A DNA stretch of 64,000 bases, taken from Bacillota bacterium (GTDB lineage: Bacteria > Bacillota > Clostridia > Christensenellales > Aristaeellaceae). Of this stretch, positions 43,863 through 55,874 are shown one piece after another. The notes under the pieces were generated by a model. That model saw only the letters and a program-made list of their open reading frames with translations. It searched no databases and was not told the DNA's origin. The stretch's first letter is position 1. Every line of letters begins with the position of its first letter. The translations under genes and the position numbers were made by a program. The stretch covers positions 62,001-126,000 of the forward strand of contig JAEZIN010000011.1 of assembly GCA_023436585.1 (NCBI GenBank). The letters run 5' to 3'.

Positions 43863-44429
43863 ATGGATACCAATGAAAACAACAAGTCTACAGGGGCGGT
43901 AGATACTACTGTAACTGAAGGCCAGGATACCAATACCGAAAAGCTTTATTCTGAAGCGGATGTTGATAGACGTATCAGCGAAGCTATGAAAAAGTGGGAA
44001 AAGAAGGCTTCTGCTAGGGTTAGCGAAGCTGAAAAGTTGGCTAGAATGTCTGAAGCCGACAAAGCACAGTATCAACTTACAGAACGTGAAAAGGCCTTGG
44101 CTGATAAAGAAAAAGCTTTAGCCGTGCAGGAAAATAAAATTCAGGCCGCTAAAGTCATGGCTGATAAGGGCATTTCACTTGCATTCCTTGACTTTATCGT
44201 ATCTGATGATGCAGATGCCATGATGGAAAACATCAAGACTTTTCAAAAGGAATTGGCTAAGAATGTTGAAGCTGAGGTACGCAAACGCTTGGCTTCTGGT
44301 ACTCCAAAGGTAGGCGGTGCTTCTGCTGAAGTAACTGCGGATACCTTTAGGAAAATGACTATTGCCCAACAGACGGAATTGTATAAGCGTGACCCTGAAA
44401 CCTATAAAAAGCTGTCAGGCAGACAGTAA
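43863..44429 (+). CDS. phage scaffolding protein (DUF4355-like)
   Basis: A protein of 188 residues, acidic at the N-terminus (VTEGQDTNTEKLYSEADVDRRISEAMKKWEKK), then a long coiled coil (about 40-140) and a C-terminal capsid-interaction tail (IAQQTELYKRDPETYKKLSGRQ). It directs capsid assembly and is removed from the mature head. AAAAGGAGATTG precedes the ATG. It is one of the few late genes without a TAG. It ends in TAA. Confidence 0.88.
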   Translation: MDTNENNKSTGAVDTTVTEGQDTNTEKLYSEADVDRRISEAMKKWEKKASARVSEAEKLARMSEADKAQYQLTEREKALADKEKALAVQENKIQAAKVMADKGISLAFLDFIVSDDADAMMENIKTFQKELAKNVEAEVRKRLASGTPKVGGASAEVTADTFRKMTIAQQTELYKRDPETYKKLSGRQ

Positions 44430-44457
44430 TACATAATGAAAATGGAGTGAATTTATA

Positions 44458-45258
44458 ATGGCTAACACTGTTTATGAGAATTTTATCCTTGAAAGCAAAC
44501 TGAATGACTTGCTGAATACCAAACTGGCTGCAAAATCCTAGATGACTGTTGATGCATCCCTTGCTGAATCTGCTGGGATGATTAAGAAAATCAATGTCTA
44601 TACCTACACTGGTGAAGTTGAAGCTGTTGCTGCTGGTGATGCTAATACTGTGCGTGGAAGCATTTCCTTTGAGACTGTACCGTATGAAGTGGCTGTATAT
44701 CAGCAAGTGGCTGATTACACTGATGAAGATGCCATGCAGGATAACCGTGTTGTAGACATGATTCTTGAAGGTGCGTCTACTACCATGGTGAATGACTTGA
44801 ATACTAAGTTTTTCGCTGAATTGGCGAAGGCTACTCTGGAACAGGAATATGCTAATGGCGAATCTATCAGCTATGATGTGGTTGTTGATGCTATTTCAAA
44901 AATGAATCTGGAATCTGAAGATGGCTTGTTCCTTGTCATTGGTACTGACTTGAAGGCTGCTATCCGTAAGGACGCTGATTTTAAAGCTAAAGAACTTGGC
45001 AAGGTTATTGCTGATGGTGCTATTGGTACGCTGTCTGGTGTGCCTGTAATCGTTTCTAAGCTGGTTCCTGAAGGCGTTGCCTACCTTGCCCATCCTTCTG
45101 CTGTGACGCTGTTTGTCAAGAAGGATTCTGAAGTTGAACAGGCTAGGGATGCTGAAAAGCGTACCAATACTGTTATCATGCGGCGTGTGGGGCTGTGCGC
45201 TTTGACTGATGCTACGAAGATTGTTAAAATCCTTGAAGCTGAAGCTGAAGAAGGTTAA
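44458..45258 (+). CDS. major capsid protein (HK97 fold), recoded
   Basis: A protein of 266 residues. It opens MANTVYENFILESKLNDLLNT and carries TAG at 44539-44541 (codon 28), then MTVDASLAESAGMIKKINVYTYTGEVE, a recognisable capsid family sequence. Other typical stretches are KNT-like and QARDAEKRTNTVIMRRVGLCALTDATKIVKI. No capsid can form without decoding this TAG. It ends in TAA. Confidence 0.93.
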
Positions 45259-45322
45259 TTAACTGAATAAGGGAAGGGGTATTCCTCCTTCCCTTCCCTT
45301 AATGGGAAAGGGGGAATAACAA

Positions 45323-45622
45323 ATGACAATAGCACAAAAATCTGCTGTACTGTTGGGCATTGCCTATGATGCCAATTCTATCATGCTGGATATGCTGGCT
45401 GAAGGTGTAGCTGATGAAGTTAAAGCCTACTGTAACATTGCGGAAATACCTGCTGGATAGGATTATACACAGGCACAGATGATAGCTTTTAAGTACAATG
45501 CAAGGCATGGTGCTGGCTTATCTGGTGCTTCCTATAGCGGTATCCGTGAAGATTACCGTGATAAGTATACTGATGATATTTATGCCAGCCTTAACAGGTA
45601 TCGCAAAGTTAAGGTGATTTGA
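45323..45622 (+). CDS. head-tail connector protein (gp6-like)
   Basis: A protein of 99 residues. TAG at 45458-45460 (codon 46) follows AYCNIAEIPAG and precedes DYTQAQMIAFKYNARHG; the C-terminus ends DDIYASLNRYRKVKVI, typical of phage gp6-like connectors. AAAGGGGGAATAAC precedes the ATG. It ends in TGA, one base before the next gene. Confidence 0.8.
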
Positions 45623-45623
45623 C

Positions 45624-45932
45624 ATGATTATGAAATCAGCACAATTATACGGTATAACTGAAACTGATGGCGATTATGGCAAGGTATCTTCAAAACAGCT
45701 TATCAAAAGCATTCAATGCTTCATTTCCTTTGGTTCTGGCAGTACATCAGTTAGTAACCAGATGATAACTGCAAGCACCACACATACCGCTTTGACACAG
45801 GATACAGCTATTCAGGCTGGTATGTGGCTTCAAGCTGATAATGCTGAATACCTTATCAATGCTGTTAATCCTTCAGGACGCTTTACTATACTGTACCTGC
45901 AAGCAAAAGGCGGTGTTAATAATGCCGATTGA
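45624..45932 (+). CDS. head closure or head-tail joining protein
   Basis: A protein of 102 residues, beta-rich, without TAG. Position between the connector and the gp10-like protein, and small size, fit a head-tail stopper. The sequence alone is not diagnostic. It ends in TGA and overlaps the next gene by 11 bp. Confidence 0.65.
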   Translation: MIMKSAQLYGITETDGDYGKVSSKQLIKSIQCFISFGSGSTSVSNQMITASTTHTALTQDTAIQAGMWLQADNAEYLINAVNPSGRFTILYLQAKGGVNNAD

Positions 45933-46344
45933 TGCCAGTGATATATTATCTGCCTTGGCAAACCTGCCAGCAGAATAGGAAGCAGGATGCATTGATGCAC
46001 TGACTAAGGCATGCATGGCTGTAGAAACTGAAGCAAAACGTGAGTGTCCATATGATGATGGCTTGTTACGCCAAAGCATAACAACAGAAGTCACCAAAGA
46101 AGGTGATAAGCTGGTTGGCTATGTTGGTACTAACGTAGGCTATGCCCCTTATGTACATCAGGGTACAGGTATTTATGCCATGAATGGATTGGGGCGTACT
46201 AATGTACCTTGGAAATATTGTGATGCAGAAGGAAACTGGCATACCACAAAGGGTATTAAGCCTAACCCATTCATGCAAAAGGCGGTTGATAAGGAACGAT
46301 AGAACATACTGAATTACTTCAAGGGGGTGCTGAAGGATGATTAA
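45922..46344 (+). CDS. HK97 gp10-like tail-completion protein, recoded
   Basis: A protein of 140 residues with TAG at 45976-45978 (codon 19) and 46300-46302 (codon 127). CPYDDGLLRQSITTEVTKEGDKLVGYVGTNVGYAPYVHQGTG and GIKPNPFMQKAVDKER are typical of gp10/neck proteins. It ends in TAA and overlaps the next gene by 8 bp. Confidence 0.85.
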
Positions 46345-46699
46345 GGATATTATAGCGGTATAGAAGGCTGATGAAACTGTCAACACCTTGATAGGTGGAA
46401 GGATATATCCCTTTCATACTGCGGATATAAGCCGTGATTGCATCGTCTATGTACCTGTACCGCTTGAAGATGATAAAGTCAAGGAAACATGGCGTATTGA
46501 AATCACCATCATCAGCAATACACTTGAAAACAGTATGGCTATTGATACCGCAATAAGGAATGCATTGTTAACCCTTGCGGACAATCAATTGACTACCAAT
46601 ATTTTACAGGTTGGCTTGAATGGTGGCAGTAACCTATACAACTACGAAACAGAAACATATCATCAAACCGCTTACTATTACGTGGTAAGCAGAAAATAA
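46337..46699 (+). CDS. tail terminator-like protein (DUF3168-type)
   Basis: A protein of 120 residues. TAG at 46361-46363 is codon 9 (MIKDIIAV-TAG-KADETVNTLIGGRIYP). Size, order and the GGRIYP motif fit the minor tail/terminator family. It ends in TAA. Confidence 0.75.
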
Positions 46700-46715
46700 T
46701 AAGGAGTGAATCATA

Positions 46716-47249
46716 ATGGCAGATACTATTAAACTGGGTTCCGGTGAATTGTACATTGCATCCTTCAGCGGTACTATCCCTGCTGATGCTACGTAGGAAG
46801 TAGCTGAAAACAAGGCTGGTTATATCAAAGGCGGTGCAAGTCTGGAGTACAAAATTTCTGAACTCCCTGTAATTGACGACAGTGGGGCTTTTGAAAAGCG
46901 TTTTGTTACCGCTGAAGACATTACCTTTAAGTCTGGTATTCTGACTTGGGATATGGCTGTACTGAATAAGCTTTCTGCATCTGGTACTTATACTGATGTG
47001 GCTGGCGTGCGTACTTTGAAGCTGGGTGGCAAGGGTGCTAGGGAAATGGCACAGTGGCTTATTCGCTTTGTGCATACTGCTGGTGATGGAAATAAGTTTA
47101 GGGTTACCCTTGTTGGTACGCCTTCCAATGGCTTCAGCTTTGCCTTTGCACCTGATAAGGAAACTGTGATTGATGCGGAGTTTAAAGCCGTGGGACATGA
47201 TGCTGATGGTACTAAGGTTATTCTTGCTGAAGAATACGATGCGGAGTAA
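46716..47249 (+). CDS. major tail tube protein, recoded
   Basis: A protein of 177 residues. TAG at 46794-46796 (codon 27) is followed by EVAENKAGYIKGGASLEYKIS and DITFKSGILTWD, typical of siphovirus tail tubes. AAGGAG precedes the ATG. It polymerises around the tape measure. It ends in TAA. Confidence 0.85.
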
Positions 47250-47320
47250 TGACATGGGGGAAGGGTAAAATCTTCCCCTTCTTTTTCTTATGCAGAGATA
47301 AAATATGGAGGAATAAAATA

Positions 47321-47641
47321 ATGGCAAAGACATTACACCTACAGGCTTTTCAGCAGGTATATCTTGATGTGGAATTATTGGATGGTAGTATTATCTACCT
47401 AAAAAAGCCTACACAGAAACTTGCTATAGAGATGGCATTACTGCCACAGTATTTAGTACAGCAAGACATAAACGTGATTGTAACCGCTTTAAATGAATTG
47501 ACGGTTAACATATAGAACAACAACAAAGAAGGAAGGATATTTACTCTTGATAGTATAGCGGAATGGGAAATTGAACTGAAGAATGCAGTTATCAATGCCT
47601 ATCAGGAATTCTTGACGGAGATTCTTTCAAACCCAAACTAA
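47321..47641 (+). CDS. tail assembly chaperone, short form (G-like)
   Basis: A protein of 106 residues. TAG at 47513-47515 (codon 65) interrupts LNELTVNI and NNNKEGRIFTLDSIAEW. It ends with LSNPN and TAA at 47639. The stop directly follows a slippery CCCAAAC, and a second frame continues the gene, as in lambda G/GT. ATGGAGGAATAAAATA precedes the start. Confidence 0.8.
47632..47638 (+). other. candidate -1 programmed frameshift site CCCAAAC
   Basis: The heptamer C CCA AAC fits X XXY YYZ and lies just before the TAA of the short chaperone. A -1 slip gives K-L-I-P-P-S-I-P and joins the reading frame through 47943. Confidence 0.7.
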
Positions 47642-47697
47642 TACCCCCTTCTATACCTGATGATGGTGAAGGCACAGAAGAAGGGGAAGATACAACC

Positions 47698-47943
47698 ATG
47701 CCTTCTATACATCGTGTAATTGATTATAGCGGACTAAGCTACTATGATGCCTTGGATTTACCTTGTGATGTATTTGCCTTGATGCTGAAGCACAGTATTA
47801 TTGATGATTACAATAAGACAGAAGCAGGGCGTGAATACCTTGAAAAATGTAAGCGTCTGCAACAGTCAGACATAGATATATCAGCTTTCAGAAAGATGAA
47901 GGCAGGAAATAGGAAAGGGGGTATAAAGCATGGCAACAGTTGA
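47698..47943 (+). CDS. tail assembly chaperone, T part (reached by -1 frameshift)
   Basis: An 81-residue open frame, MPSIHRVIDYSGLSYYDALDLPCDVFALMLKHSIIDDYN.., in the -1 frame relative to the short chaperone. The frame is open back to the slippery site at 47632, so the natural product is a fusion of about 207 residues. The internal ATG at 47698 has no ribosome site. The segment resembles second tail-chaperone proteins of siphoviruses. It ends in TGA and overlaps the tape measure start. Confidence 0.75.
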   Translation: MPSIHRVIDYSGLSYYDALDLPCDVFALMLKHSIIDDYNKTEAGREYLEKCKRLQQSDIDISAFRKMKAGNRKGGIKHGNS

Positions 47944-50611
47944 ATTAGGTGCATTGCGTGTAGCTATCGTAGCTGAAAATGATAAGGCAGTTGATGCTAT
48001 TCAGGATACTGGTAAAGAAATTGACAAAATGTCAAAGAAATCCAGTAAAACACTTGATAGCTAGGGAAAAACCTTTACCAAAGTCGGTACAAACATGACA
48101 AAGTATGTCACTGCACCTATTATAGCGGCAGGAATTGCAGCTATCAAGATGGCTTCTGATATGCAAGAAACCATGTCAAAAGTTGATGTGGTTTTTGGTG
48201 ATAATGCGGATGAAGTCAAAGCCTGGGGAGATACAACTATTGAAAAAATAGGATTGGCAAAGCAAACTGCTTTAGATATGGCGGCTGGTTTTCAGGATAT
48301 GGGTACTTCAATGGGTATCGGTACTGACAAGTCTGCTGATATGTCCATGTCACTTGTACAGCTTGCCGGTGATATGGCTTCATTCAAAAATATCAGTGTA
48401 GAACGTGCGCAAACAGCCTTAAATGCGGTTTACACAGGTGAAACAGAAAGCCTTAAAGCATTAGGCGTAGTTATGACAGATGCCAATTTGAAGGCATTTG
48501 CAATGAATCAGGGCATAACAAAACAGTGGGAAGAAATGACGCAAGCTGAAAAGGTTATGTTGCGCTATCAATATGTCATGTCCCAAACCAGCAATGCACA
48601 AGGCGATTTTGAACGGACTTCAGACAGTGCAGCTAATCAAAGCCGTAGTTTTAAGGAACGTGTGAAAGAATTAGGTGCATCATTCGGTGAAAAGCTTCTT
48701 CCTATTGTGGAAGATGTTTTAACTAATATCAATGGACTTCTTGATTCTTTTTCTAATGCTGATGAATCCACACAGACAGCTATCTTGTGGGGATAGGGGA
48801 TTGCAGCGGCTATAGGGCCAGTGACTAAGGCTATTGGTTCTGTAATTGATGGTGTTGGCAAGGTTAAGGATGCCTTTGCTTCTGGTGCTTTAAACATGTC
48901 TACTTTAGGCTGGGTAACTGGTGCTTTAGCTTTAGTAGCCTTAATAGGCACTACTGTAGCTTTAACACAGCAACGTATGGATGAAATCTATAAAGACAGT
49001 AACGCTTTAAATACGGCTATGTCCAACTTGGCAAAGGAAATGCTGAATATTGAAAGCACATTCCAAAAAGACATGACAAGCCTGGAAGCCACAAGTACGT
49101 TAGCCAGTGATTATATAGCGGAGTTAGAAAAGCTAGAAACTACAGGCGTAAAGACTAGGGAAGAACAAGAAAAATACGCTATTCTTATCAGACAGTTAAA
49201 GACATTGATTCCTGGCCTTAACATTCAGATTGATAAGCAAACTGGCCTAATTAAAGGCGGTGCTAAAGCTTTAAGGGAACAAACAGCGGCATGGAAAGAA
49301 CAAGCCGTATTGGAATACATGCTTACAAAGCAAAAGGCACAAGTGGAAGCTTTGACTGATGCACAAATTGCTTTAACTGAAGCAGAAATAGCACACAAAA
49401 ATAATGCTGAAGCACTTACTTCAATACGCAAAGAACAAACAGACATTGAAGAAAAATTCTCTAGTACGTTCGGTAAAACACTTCAGCAAGTCAAAGACAT
49501 GACAGCTAACCAAATGCAAAAATGGCTTAATGATAACGGACAAGAAGCTAAGAATCTTCTAACACAATGGAATGAATTAGCAAATTCAGGGCGTAACTTG
49601 GAAATGGCACAAAGCGGCTTAGATACAGCTATACAAAAAGGTACTGCTTCAGTGGCGGCAGCTAATGCAGAAGTGGAAAAAACAAAAGATGTGTATCAGC
49701 AAGCTTATGATTCTATGGCTAATACTGATGCGGCTACTGCTGGTACAGATGCAGTTGTTGATGGCCTTGAAGATGTAGGTACAGCGGCAGATAATGCGGC
49801 TAAAGATGTTAGGGATTTTTCTAAAGATGTATCGGATATGACGAAAAACCTTAAAGATGAAGCCGATATTACCATGAAGGAAGCTACAAAAAATCTGAAG
49901 GATAACACAGCTTTATATAATAATCTTTGGACTAACATTGGTAATTTAATGAAGCGTGGCGTGTCACAAGACTTCCTTTTTCACCTTCAGCAAATGGGGC
50001 CTAGCGGATGGAAGATTCTGGACGAAATGAATAAAGCATCTGATAAGAAGCTTCAGGAATTTGTTGATGTTGTCGGTGACAATGCAGAAGCATCTAAAAA
50101 GACATGGGAAACTGAAATAGGGGAAATACCTGGTATTACTAAGGATGCTATGGAAGATGCAACCGATGAAGCTAAAACTGGTGGTGAAGATGTCGGTACG
50201 GCTATGGGTGACGGTATTGGAACTGGTGTTCAAAGTACAGCGGCGGCAATTGCGGCAAAGTGCAAGAAGCTTGTACAGGATGCTATAGCGGCGGCTAAAC
50301 GTGCTGGTGAAATTGCTTCCCCTTCAAAGAAGATGAAGAATGAAGTAGGTAAGCCATAGGCGCAGGGTATTGAAGTTGGTTTTGCTGGAGAAATGGATAA
50401 CACCATTAAAGCGGTAGATAGAAGCATCAATAACCTTATCCTTGGCGGTGCTGTAGCTACACAGAATAAGGTAGCACAGGCTTCAACTGCAAAGGTTGCA
50501 CCTGTATCAGTTGTGCAGAATAACAATTTCACAAGTCGTACTTTAACACCATATGAAATTCAATTACAGCAGAAACAATTTAGCAAGAACATATTGAAGG
50601 GGGTTAGCTGA
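47930..50611 (+). CDS. tape measure protein, recoded with three TAG codons
   Basis: A protein of 893 residues. TAG codons lie at 48062-48064, 48794-48796 and 50357-50359 (codons 45, 289, 810). The start has GTNMTKYVTAPIIAAGIAAIKMASDMQETMSKVDVVFGDNADEV, typical of TP901-type tape measures; hydrophobic segments follow near 300-345; the middle is coiled coil; the end has GEIASPSKKMKNEVGKP. It sets tail length. AAAGGGGGTATAAAGC precedes the ATG. It ends in TGA, overlapping the next ATG. Confidence 0.9.
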
Positions 50612-51360
50612 TGGAACAATTCGTATTCACTAATGCTAGTGGGGATAGCTTAACCATCAGCTATACCCATAATAACAATATCCTGAAAGGCTATGATGGA
50701 CTAACGGCAGCAGAAATCCTGCCTGATGTTGTGCAGGGGTACAGCCAGAACGGTTATAGCCTGAAGCGTACAAGGCTAGGCAGTAGGTTTATTATTCTTG
50801 AATGGTATGTCTATGCTGAAGATATGGAAGCCTTATATACCACAAGAAAACAGCTTGGCAGTATCTTTAATCCAACATAGGGAAAAGGCGTACTTGCCTA
50901 TACAAATGATGCTGGCACGTATTACATTGATGCGGTATGCACTGGCCTTCCTACACCTACAGAAAAGTATGGAAATATGCAACTATTCAGTGTGGAGTTA
51001 ACCGCACATAATCCTTTCTTTTATGGTGAAGTACAGACAATAGAAGCAGAAGATGAAGTTGTCAGCATCACTAATGACGGTGACATGCCAGCACCTTTTA
51101 CAGTAACTTTTGCACCTGATACTTCACCACAGATTTACCTTGATGATGGTACGAAAATTGAAGTAGCTTCAAGCGTAAATGAAGCCGTAACGGTTAAAAC
51201 AGCATATGGGGAAAAGCTGGTGCTGGATTCTGAAGGTAATATTGACTTCAATCTTATCACGGCAGACAGTACCTTCTTCAGTTTGCCAGTGGGTACATTT
51301 AACTTGAATTGTGGCGGTGCATGCACCATTCAGTGGAAGCCTTTATACGTGGGGGTGTAA
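50611..51360 (+). CDS. distal tail protein (Dit-like), recoded
   Basis: A protein of 249 residues with TAG at 50878-50880 (codon 90). RTRLGSRFIILEWYVYAEDMEALYTTRKQLGSIFNP before it and YGNMQLFSVELTAHNPFFYGE after it are typical of siphovirus distal tail components. It forms the baseplate hub with the next protein. It ends in TAA. Confidence 0.85.
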
Positions 51361-52931
51361 TGATGGAAGTCAAACTTTACAAGTATCAGCCTACAGGGAT
51401 AACCCTTGTAGGTGTGATTGATGATTACATTTCCATGGTATTCCAACGTAGTTATTCACAGGTTGGCACCTGGCAGATGGTATTACCTGCTGGCAGCTTA
51501 TCCGCTACATAGGTTTATAACGCTGATATTATCCGCTTATCTGATGGGGTAAGCGGATACATAACAAGCAGGGTATTGAACAATACAGTCACAGAAAGCA
51601 CATTAACCGTTAGCGGTATTGAACTAAAAGGTATTACTTCCACAAGGCAGATAATTCCACCTGATGGCAGTGCATACTTCAATGTCAATAACACACCTGA
51701 ATATGTCATCATGCAGTTACTTCAAACACAGCTTACTTCACCTGCTGATGAAAAGCGTGCTATCCTTGCCAGCGTTGCAGCTTATGACAACAGCGAATAT
51801 CTACACAAGGCTTCATACCGCTATAGTAACTTGAAGGATGAAATCTGTGCTATTGCAGTTGCCTATGGCATTGGCTGGTATGCTGATGTTGAAGATGGTG
51901 AAATAGTCTTTCATATCATCCATAGCGCAGACAGAAGTGCAAGCCAAAGTGAAAACAGCCGTATTGTGTTGTCATACGCAAATGATAACATCCTGCAAAG
52001 TAGCCTATCTGTTAATGGTAGTATCCCTGAAACAGCCTATACACTTGGACAAGGTGAAGGTGCAAGCAGGGAAATCTACATTGTAGGGGATGACAAGGAA
52101 GGCTTACAGCGTAAGGAAATAGCCATTGATGCCCGTGATATATCAGACAGCAGTTTGCTTCCTGATAGGGGATTATCAAAGCTTTCTGAATATGGCAGTG
52201 GAATAGCATATGAATGCACACTATCAGAAGCCTTTACAAGCTTGTACAGGAATGCTTATGATGTTGGGGATAAAGTCACCATTGAAGATGAAACCCTTGC
52301 AGGTGGAAGCCTGGATGCCTATATAACCGCAATAACTGAAGTGTATGAAGCTTCAGGTTTACGGCTTGATATTGCACTTGGCTATGATACAAACACGCTA
52401 CAGGGCGTTATAAGCCGTATTTCTGACAGCACAAAAAGCCTAATTCAGACTGATACTGTCAGTGTTGATACTGTTGTTTCTATGCAGACGCAGATAACGC
52501 AGATGAACGGCTACATAGCTACTAAAGCAGAAAAGACAACAACAGATGCTTTGGGCAATGCCATAGCCAATAACTACACTGAATTGAAACAAGATGCAGA
52601 AGGCTTAACTTTGCGTATAGGACAAAATGAAGGTGCAATATCAGGTGTGCAGGATAATCTTGATACACTGAATGACTTCAAAGCTACGCAGGAAACATTG
52701 ATACGTGCTGATGCTGAAGGCGTGCATGTAGGCAAGACTTCATTCAAAGCAGAAACCCTTGTAGCAGACAATGGTTTGCACATCAAGGATAATACAGGTG
52801 CAGAATGCGCTTACTTTACTGATAACAAAAGCTACATCAAGAATGCGAACATAACAGAAACAATGCAAATAGGCGGTGTACAGTTTGTAAAGTATTCTAC
52901 AGGCCGTATTGCTTTGAAATGGGTAGGATAA
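51360..52931 (+). CDS. tail-associated protein, ReqiPepy6 gp37-like, recoded
   Basis: A protein of 523 residues with TAG at 51510-51512 (codon 51). The N-terminal half (SGYITSRVLNNTVTESTLTVSGIELKGI) matches gp37-like tail hub proteins. The C-terminal part has a coiled coil (about 360-450) and a GVHVGKTSFKAETLVADNGLHIKDNTGAECAYF repeat typical of tail-fibre anchors. Start is ATG 51360 or 51363; both overlap or abut the upstream stop. It ends in TAA. Confidence 0.8.
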
Positions 52932-52945
52932 GGAAGGTGGAATAA

Positions 52946-55168
52946 ATGCCAACAGTACAATTTAACAGTCAATACTAGATGACTTTCCGTAATAGTAGCC
53001 ACACTATAGGCAATTTTAGACAGGGTTATACTTTGTCTGAAGGTGGTTCTGGTAGCAATGCACGTAACTGTGCCATGGCTTTCTGGAATGCTGATGCTAT
53101 CAATACTACGCTTGACGGAATGATTATTGACGGTGTTAATTTCATAGTGCAAGGGACAACCGGATATGGGCTTTCAAATAACATCAGCTTCTATCTTTAC
53201 AAATCACCTTATCAGTATAGCGCAAGCAATGGAAGTAATCTTTCACCAGATGACTATACACCTAACGGAACATTTGTTAATACAGATGGTACAATGATGG
53301 ATGGATATATCCAAACTACGGCAATGGGTAGAAATTCAAGCAGTAACTTCACAACAGCACTAACTGCTGATTTTCTGCAAGCAGTACGTGATGGATATGG
53401 GCTTATGGCTTATCGGCGTACACAGCCTAGCACACCATCTACTGACCATTTTACAAGAGAAACCACAAACCCTATTATCCTTGAAGTAACATACCATGCA
53501 CCTGTTTCTAGCTTTAGCCTTAGTGCCTCTACAATTGATGCAGGACAGACAATAACAGCAAACATAAGCCGTACTGATTCAAGCTATACACATACGGTTA
53601 CATTTACCTTTGGTTCTGCAAGCCAGCAGTATACCAATGTGGAAACTTTACAAGCATTTAGTATTCCATTATCATGGATGAATCAGATACCAAACAGCAC
53701 AAGCGGTACAGCAACATGCATTGTAAAGACTTATAACGGTGCTACATAGCTAGGTGAAGCACCAGCACAGACTTTTACCATTACCGTACCAGCAAGTGTT
53801 AAGCCTTCATTGTCAAGCCTTACAGCCGCCTTGGTAGACGGTTATTGGGGCTTGTATGTGCAGGGTTATTCTAAGGCGCAGCTTACAGCAAACGGTGCTA
53901 CAGGCGCATATGGAAGCAGTATAACAGGGTATAGCATAGCAGGAAAGGCAACAAATCCAGCTACAACAGAAATACTTTATACAGCCGGAACGAATACATT
54001 TTATGCTACGGTTACTGATAGCCGTGGCAGGACTTCTGATGCTGTATCATGTGCTGTTACTGTTACTGCCTATGTAATACCTAGCATTACAGGCGTGTTA
54101 GCGCAGCGTGCATCCAATTCAGGCGGCACACTGGATGATGAAGGGACATATTGCAAATGTACTCTAAGCTATAGCTGGAGTGCCATTGGAAGCAATGCAC
54201 GCACCACAGCAGTTGATTATAGGGAAGTGGGTACATCAACCTGGACAAGTGGAAGCACATCTTTAATTACTTCTGGTGGCTATGTGGTGTTAGGAAGCGG
54301 TACAACTTTTGCTGTTGATAAAAGCTATGATTTACGCTTTACGGTAGATGATTCTATTTCAGGGCTAGTTTATGCTTATGGGATACTCTATACAGCTAAA
54401 TACATTATAGACTTTAAAGCAGGTGGCAATGGTGTAGCATTCGGTGGCGTATCTACACTTGATAATACTGTTGAAGTTGCACCTAATTGGAAGCTACAGG
54501 CAAAGCGTGCCGTTTTCACATCAACAAATGATGCTGTAGTTGGTACTTCTGGAGAAACAACAGGTGTAGCCTTAATAACTGGTGATGTAACAGGAAGCCA
54601 TATTGAAATGGATAACAATGAAATCATGGCTAAAAGTGGCAATTCACCAGCTACATTATTCCTGAATAATGAAGGCGGCGCAGTAAGTATAGGCACTGGT
54701 GGCTTACAAATTGCTGGGGTTTCACTTCTGGATTATCTACGTAATGCACTGTATCCTATCGGTACTATTTATATGTCCGTAAGTGCTACAAACCCTAATA
54801 CCTTTATTGGCGGTACATGGGTAGCATGGGGTTCAGGGCGTGTACCTGTTGGCGTGGATGCATCACAAGCAGAATTCAACACAGTAGAAGAAACTGGTGG
54901 CGCAAAGACACATACACTTACAGATGCACAAGTACCTGCTGTAACTGGTAGTATTGGCATGCACGCTGGGGCAACAGCAACAACCATTCAAAGTGTTAGT
55001 GGTGCGTTTTCATCTGGGCTAACACCTACTAAGTATTTCAATCAGGGCAGTGGTACATCTGGTGCTTCATCCGTCGGTATTGTCAACTTTAATAATGGCG
55101 GTGGTGGCGGTGCGCATAACAACTTGCAGCCTTATATCACCTGCTACATGTGGAAGCGTACTGCTTAA
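52946..55168 (+). CDS. tail fibre/receptor-binding protein, recoded
   Basis: A protein of 740 residues with TAG at 52976-52978 (codon 11) and 53747-53749 (codon 268). There is an N-terminal beta region, immunoglobulin-like segments in the middle (VTFTFGSASQQYTNVETLQAF; VPASVKPSLSSL), and a C-terminal collar-type domain (YPIGTIYMSVSATNPNTFIGGTWVAWGSGRVPVG.. ending NLQPYITCYMWKRTA). It probably binds the host surface. It ends in TAA. Confidence 0.82.
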
Positions 55169-55180
55169 GGAGTGAAGGAT

Positions 55181-55870
55181 ATGGCATAGATAAAGGTACA
55201 GGACATTATAGCCAGCTTTGAAGAAATTTAGGGCTGGCCTTATGTCTCCCCTGGTAGTAACAATGAAAAGGGTATTGATTGTAGCGGTGCATTCTGCCAT
55301 GCATTTTCTAAGGCTGGAAAATCAATTTATCATGGAAGTAACCGCATAATCAGGAAGCATTGTCATGATGTGCAGAAGATAACAGGCATAGCAGTATTGA
55401 AGCCTGGCATGGCAGTATTCAAGGCACGCACAAACACAGCAAAGCTATCCGCACAGTATAAAGCTGGTGGGGCTTACTATGATGCTAATCTGCCTTATGA
55501 CTTCTATCATATAGGCCTAGTGGTAAGTGTGAATCCATTGCGGATTATCCATGCTACTACACCAAAGGCTAAGCAGGATAACGCTATAGGCACATGGACA
55601 TGGTGTGGAATGCTGAATGATGTAGATTATAATAGCATAACTACAATGCCTGTAAATGACACAGAAACAGGCCTAGAAGCTTCTGTTTATGCGGCTAACG
55701 GATTGCCTGTAAAACTGCGTACACAGCCTTCTACGGCTTCTGTATGGCGTTATAAGCTTGATGTAGGGACAAAGCTACAAGTGCTTGAAAATGGTACTGA
55801 ATGGTGTAGGGTAAAGGCAGGGGATAAGGAAGGGTGGATGATGACTAAATTTATAAAGTGGGGTGCATGA
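55181..55870 (+). CDS. endolysin, NlpC/P60-type peptidase with SH3 domain, recoded
   Basis: A protein of 229 residues. TAG is codon 3 (55187-55189) and codon 17 (55229-55231). The catalytic Cys is in KGIDCSGAF; HIGLVVSVN carries the His. The C-terminal part (about 165-229) is an SH3b-like cell-wall-binding domain (LRTQPSTASVWRYKLDVGTKLQVLENGTEWCRVKAGDKEGWM). It cuts peptidoglycan at the end of infection. The TAG at codon 3 blocks any product in the absence of suppression. It ends in TGA. Confidence 0.88.
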
Positions 55871-55874
55871 AAAA

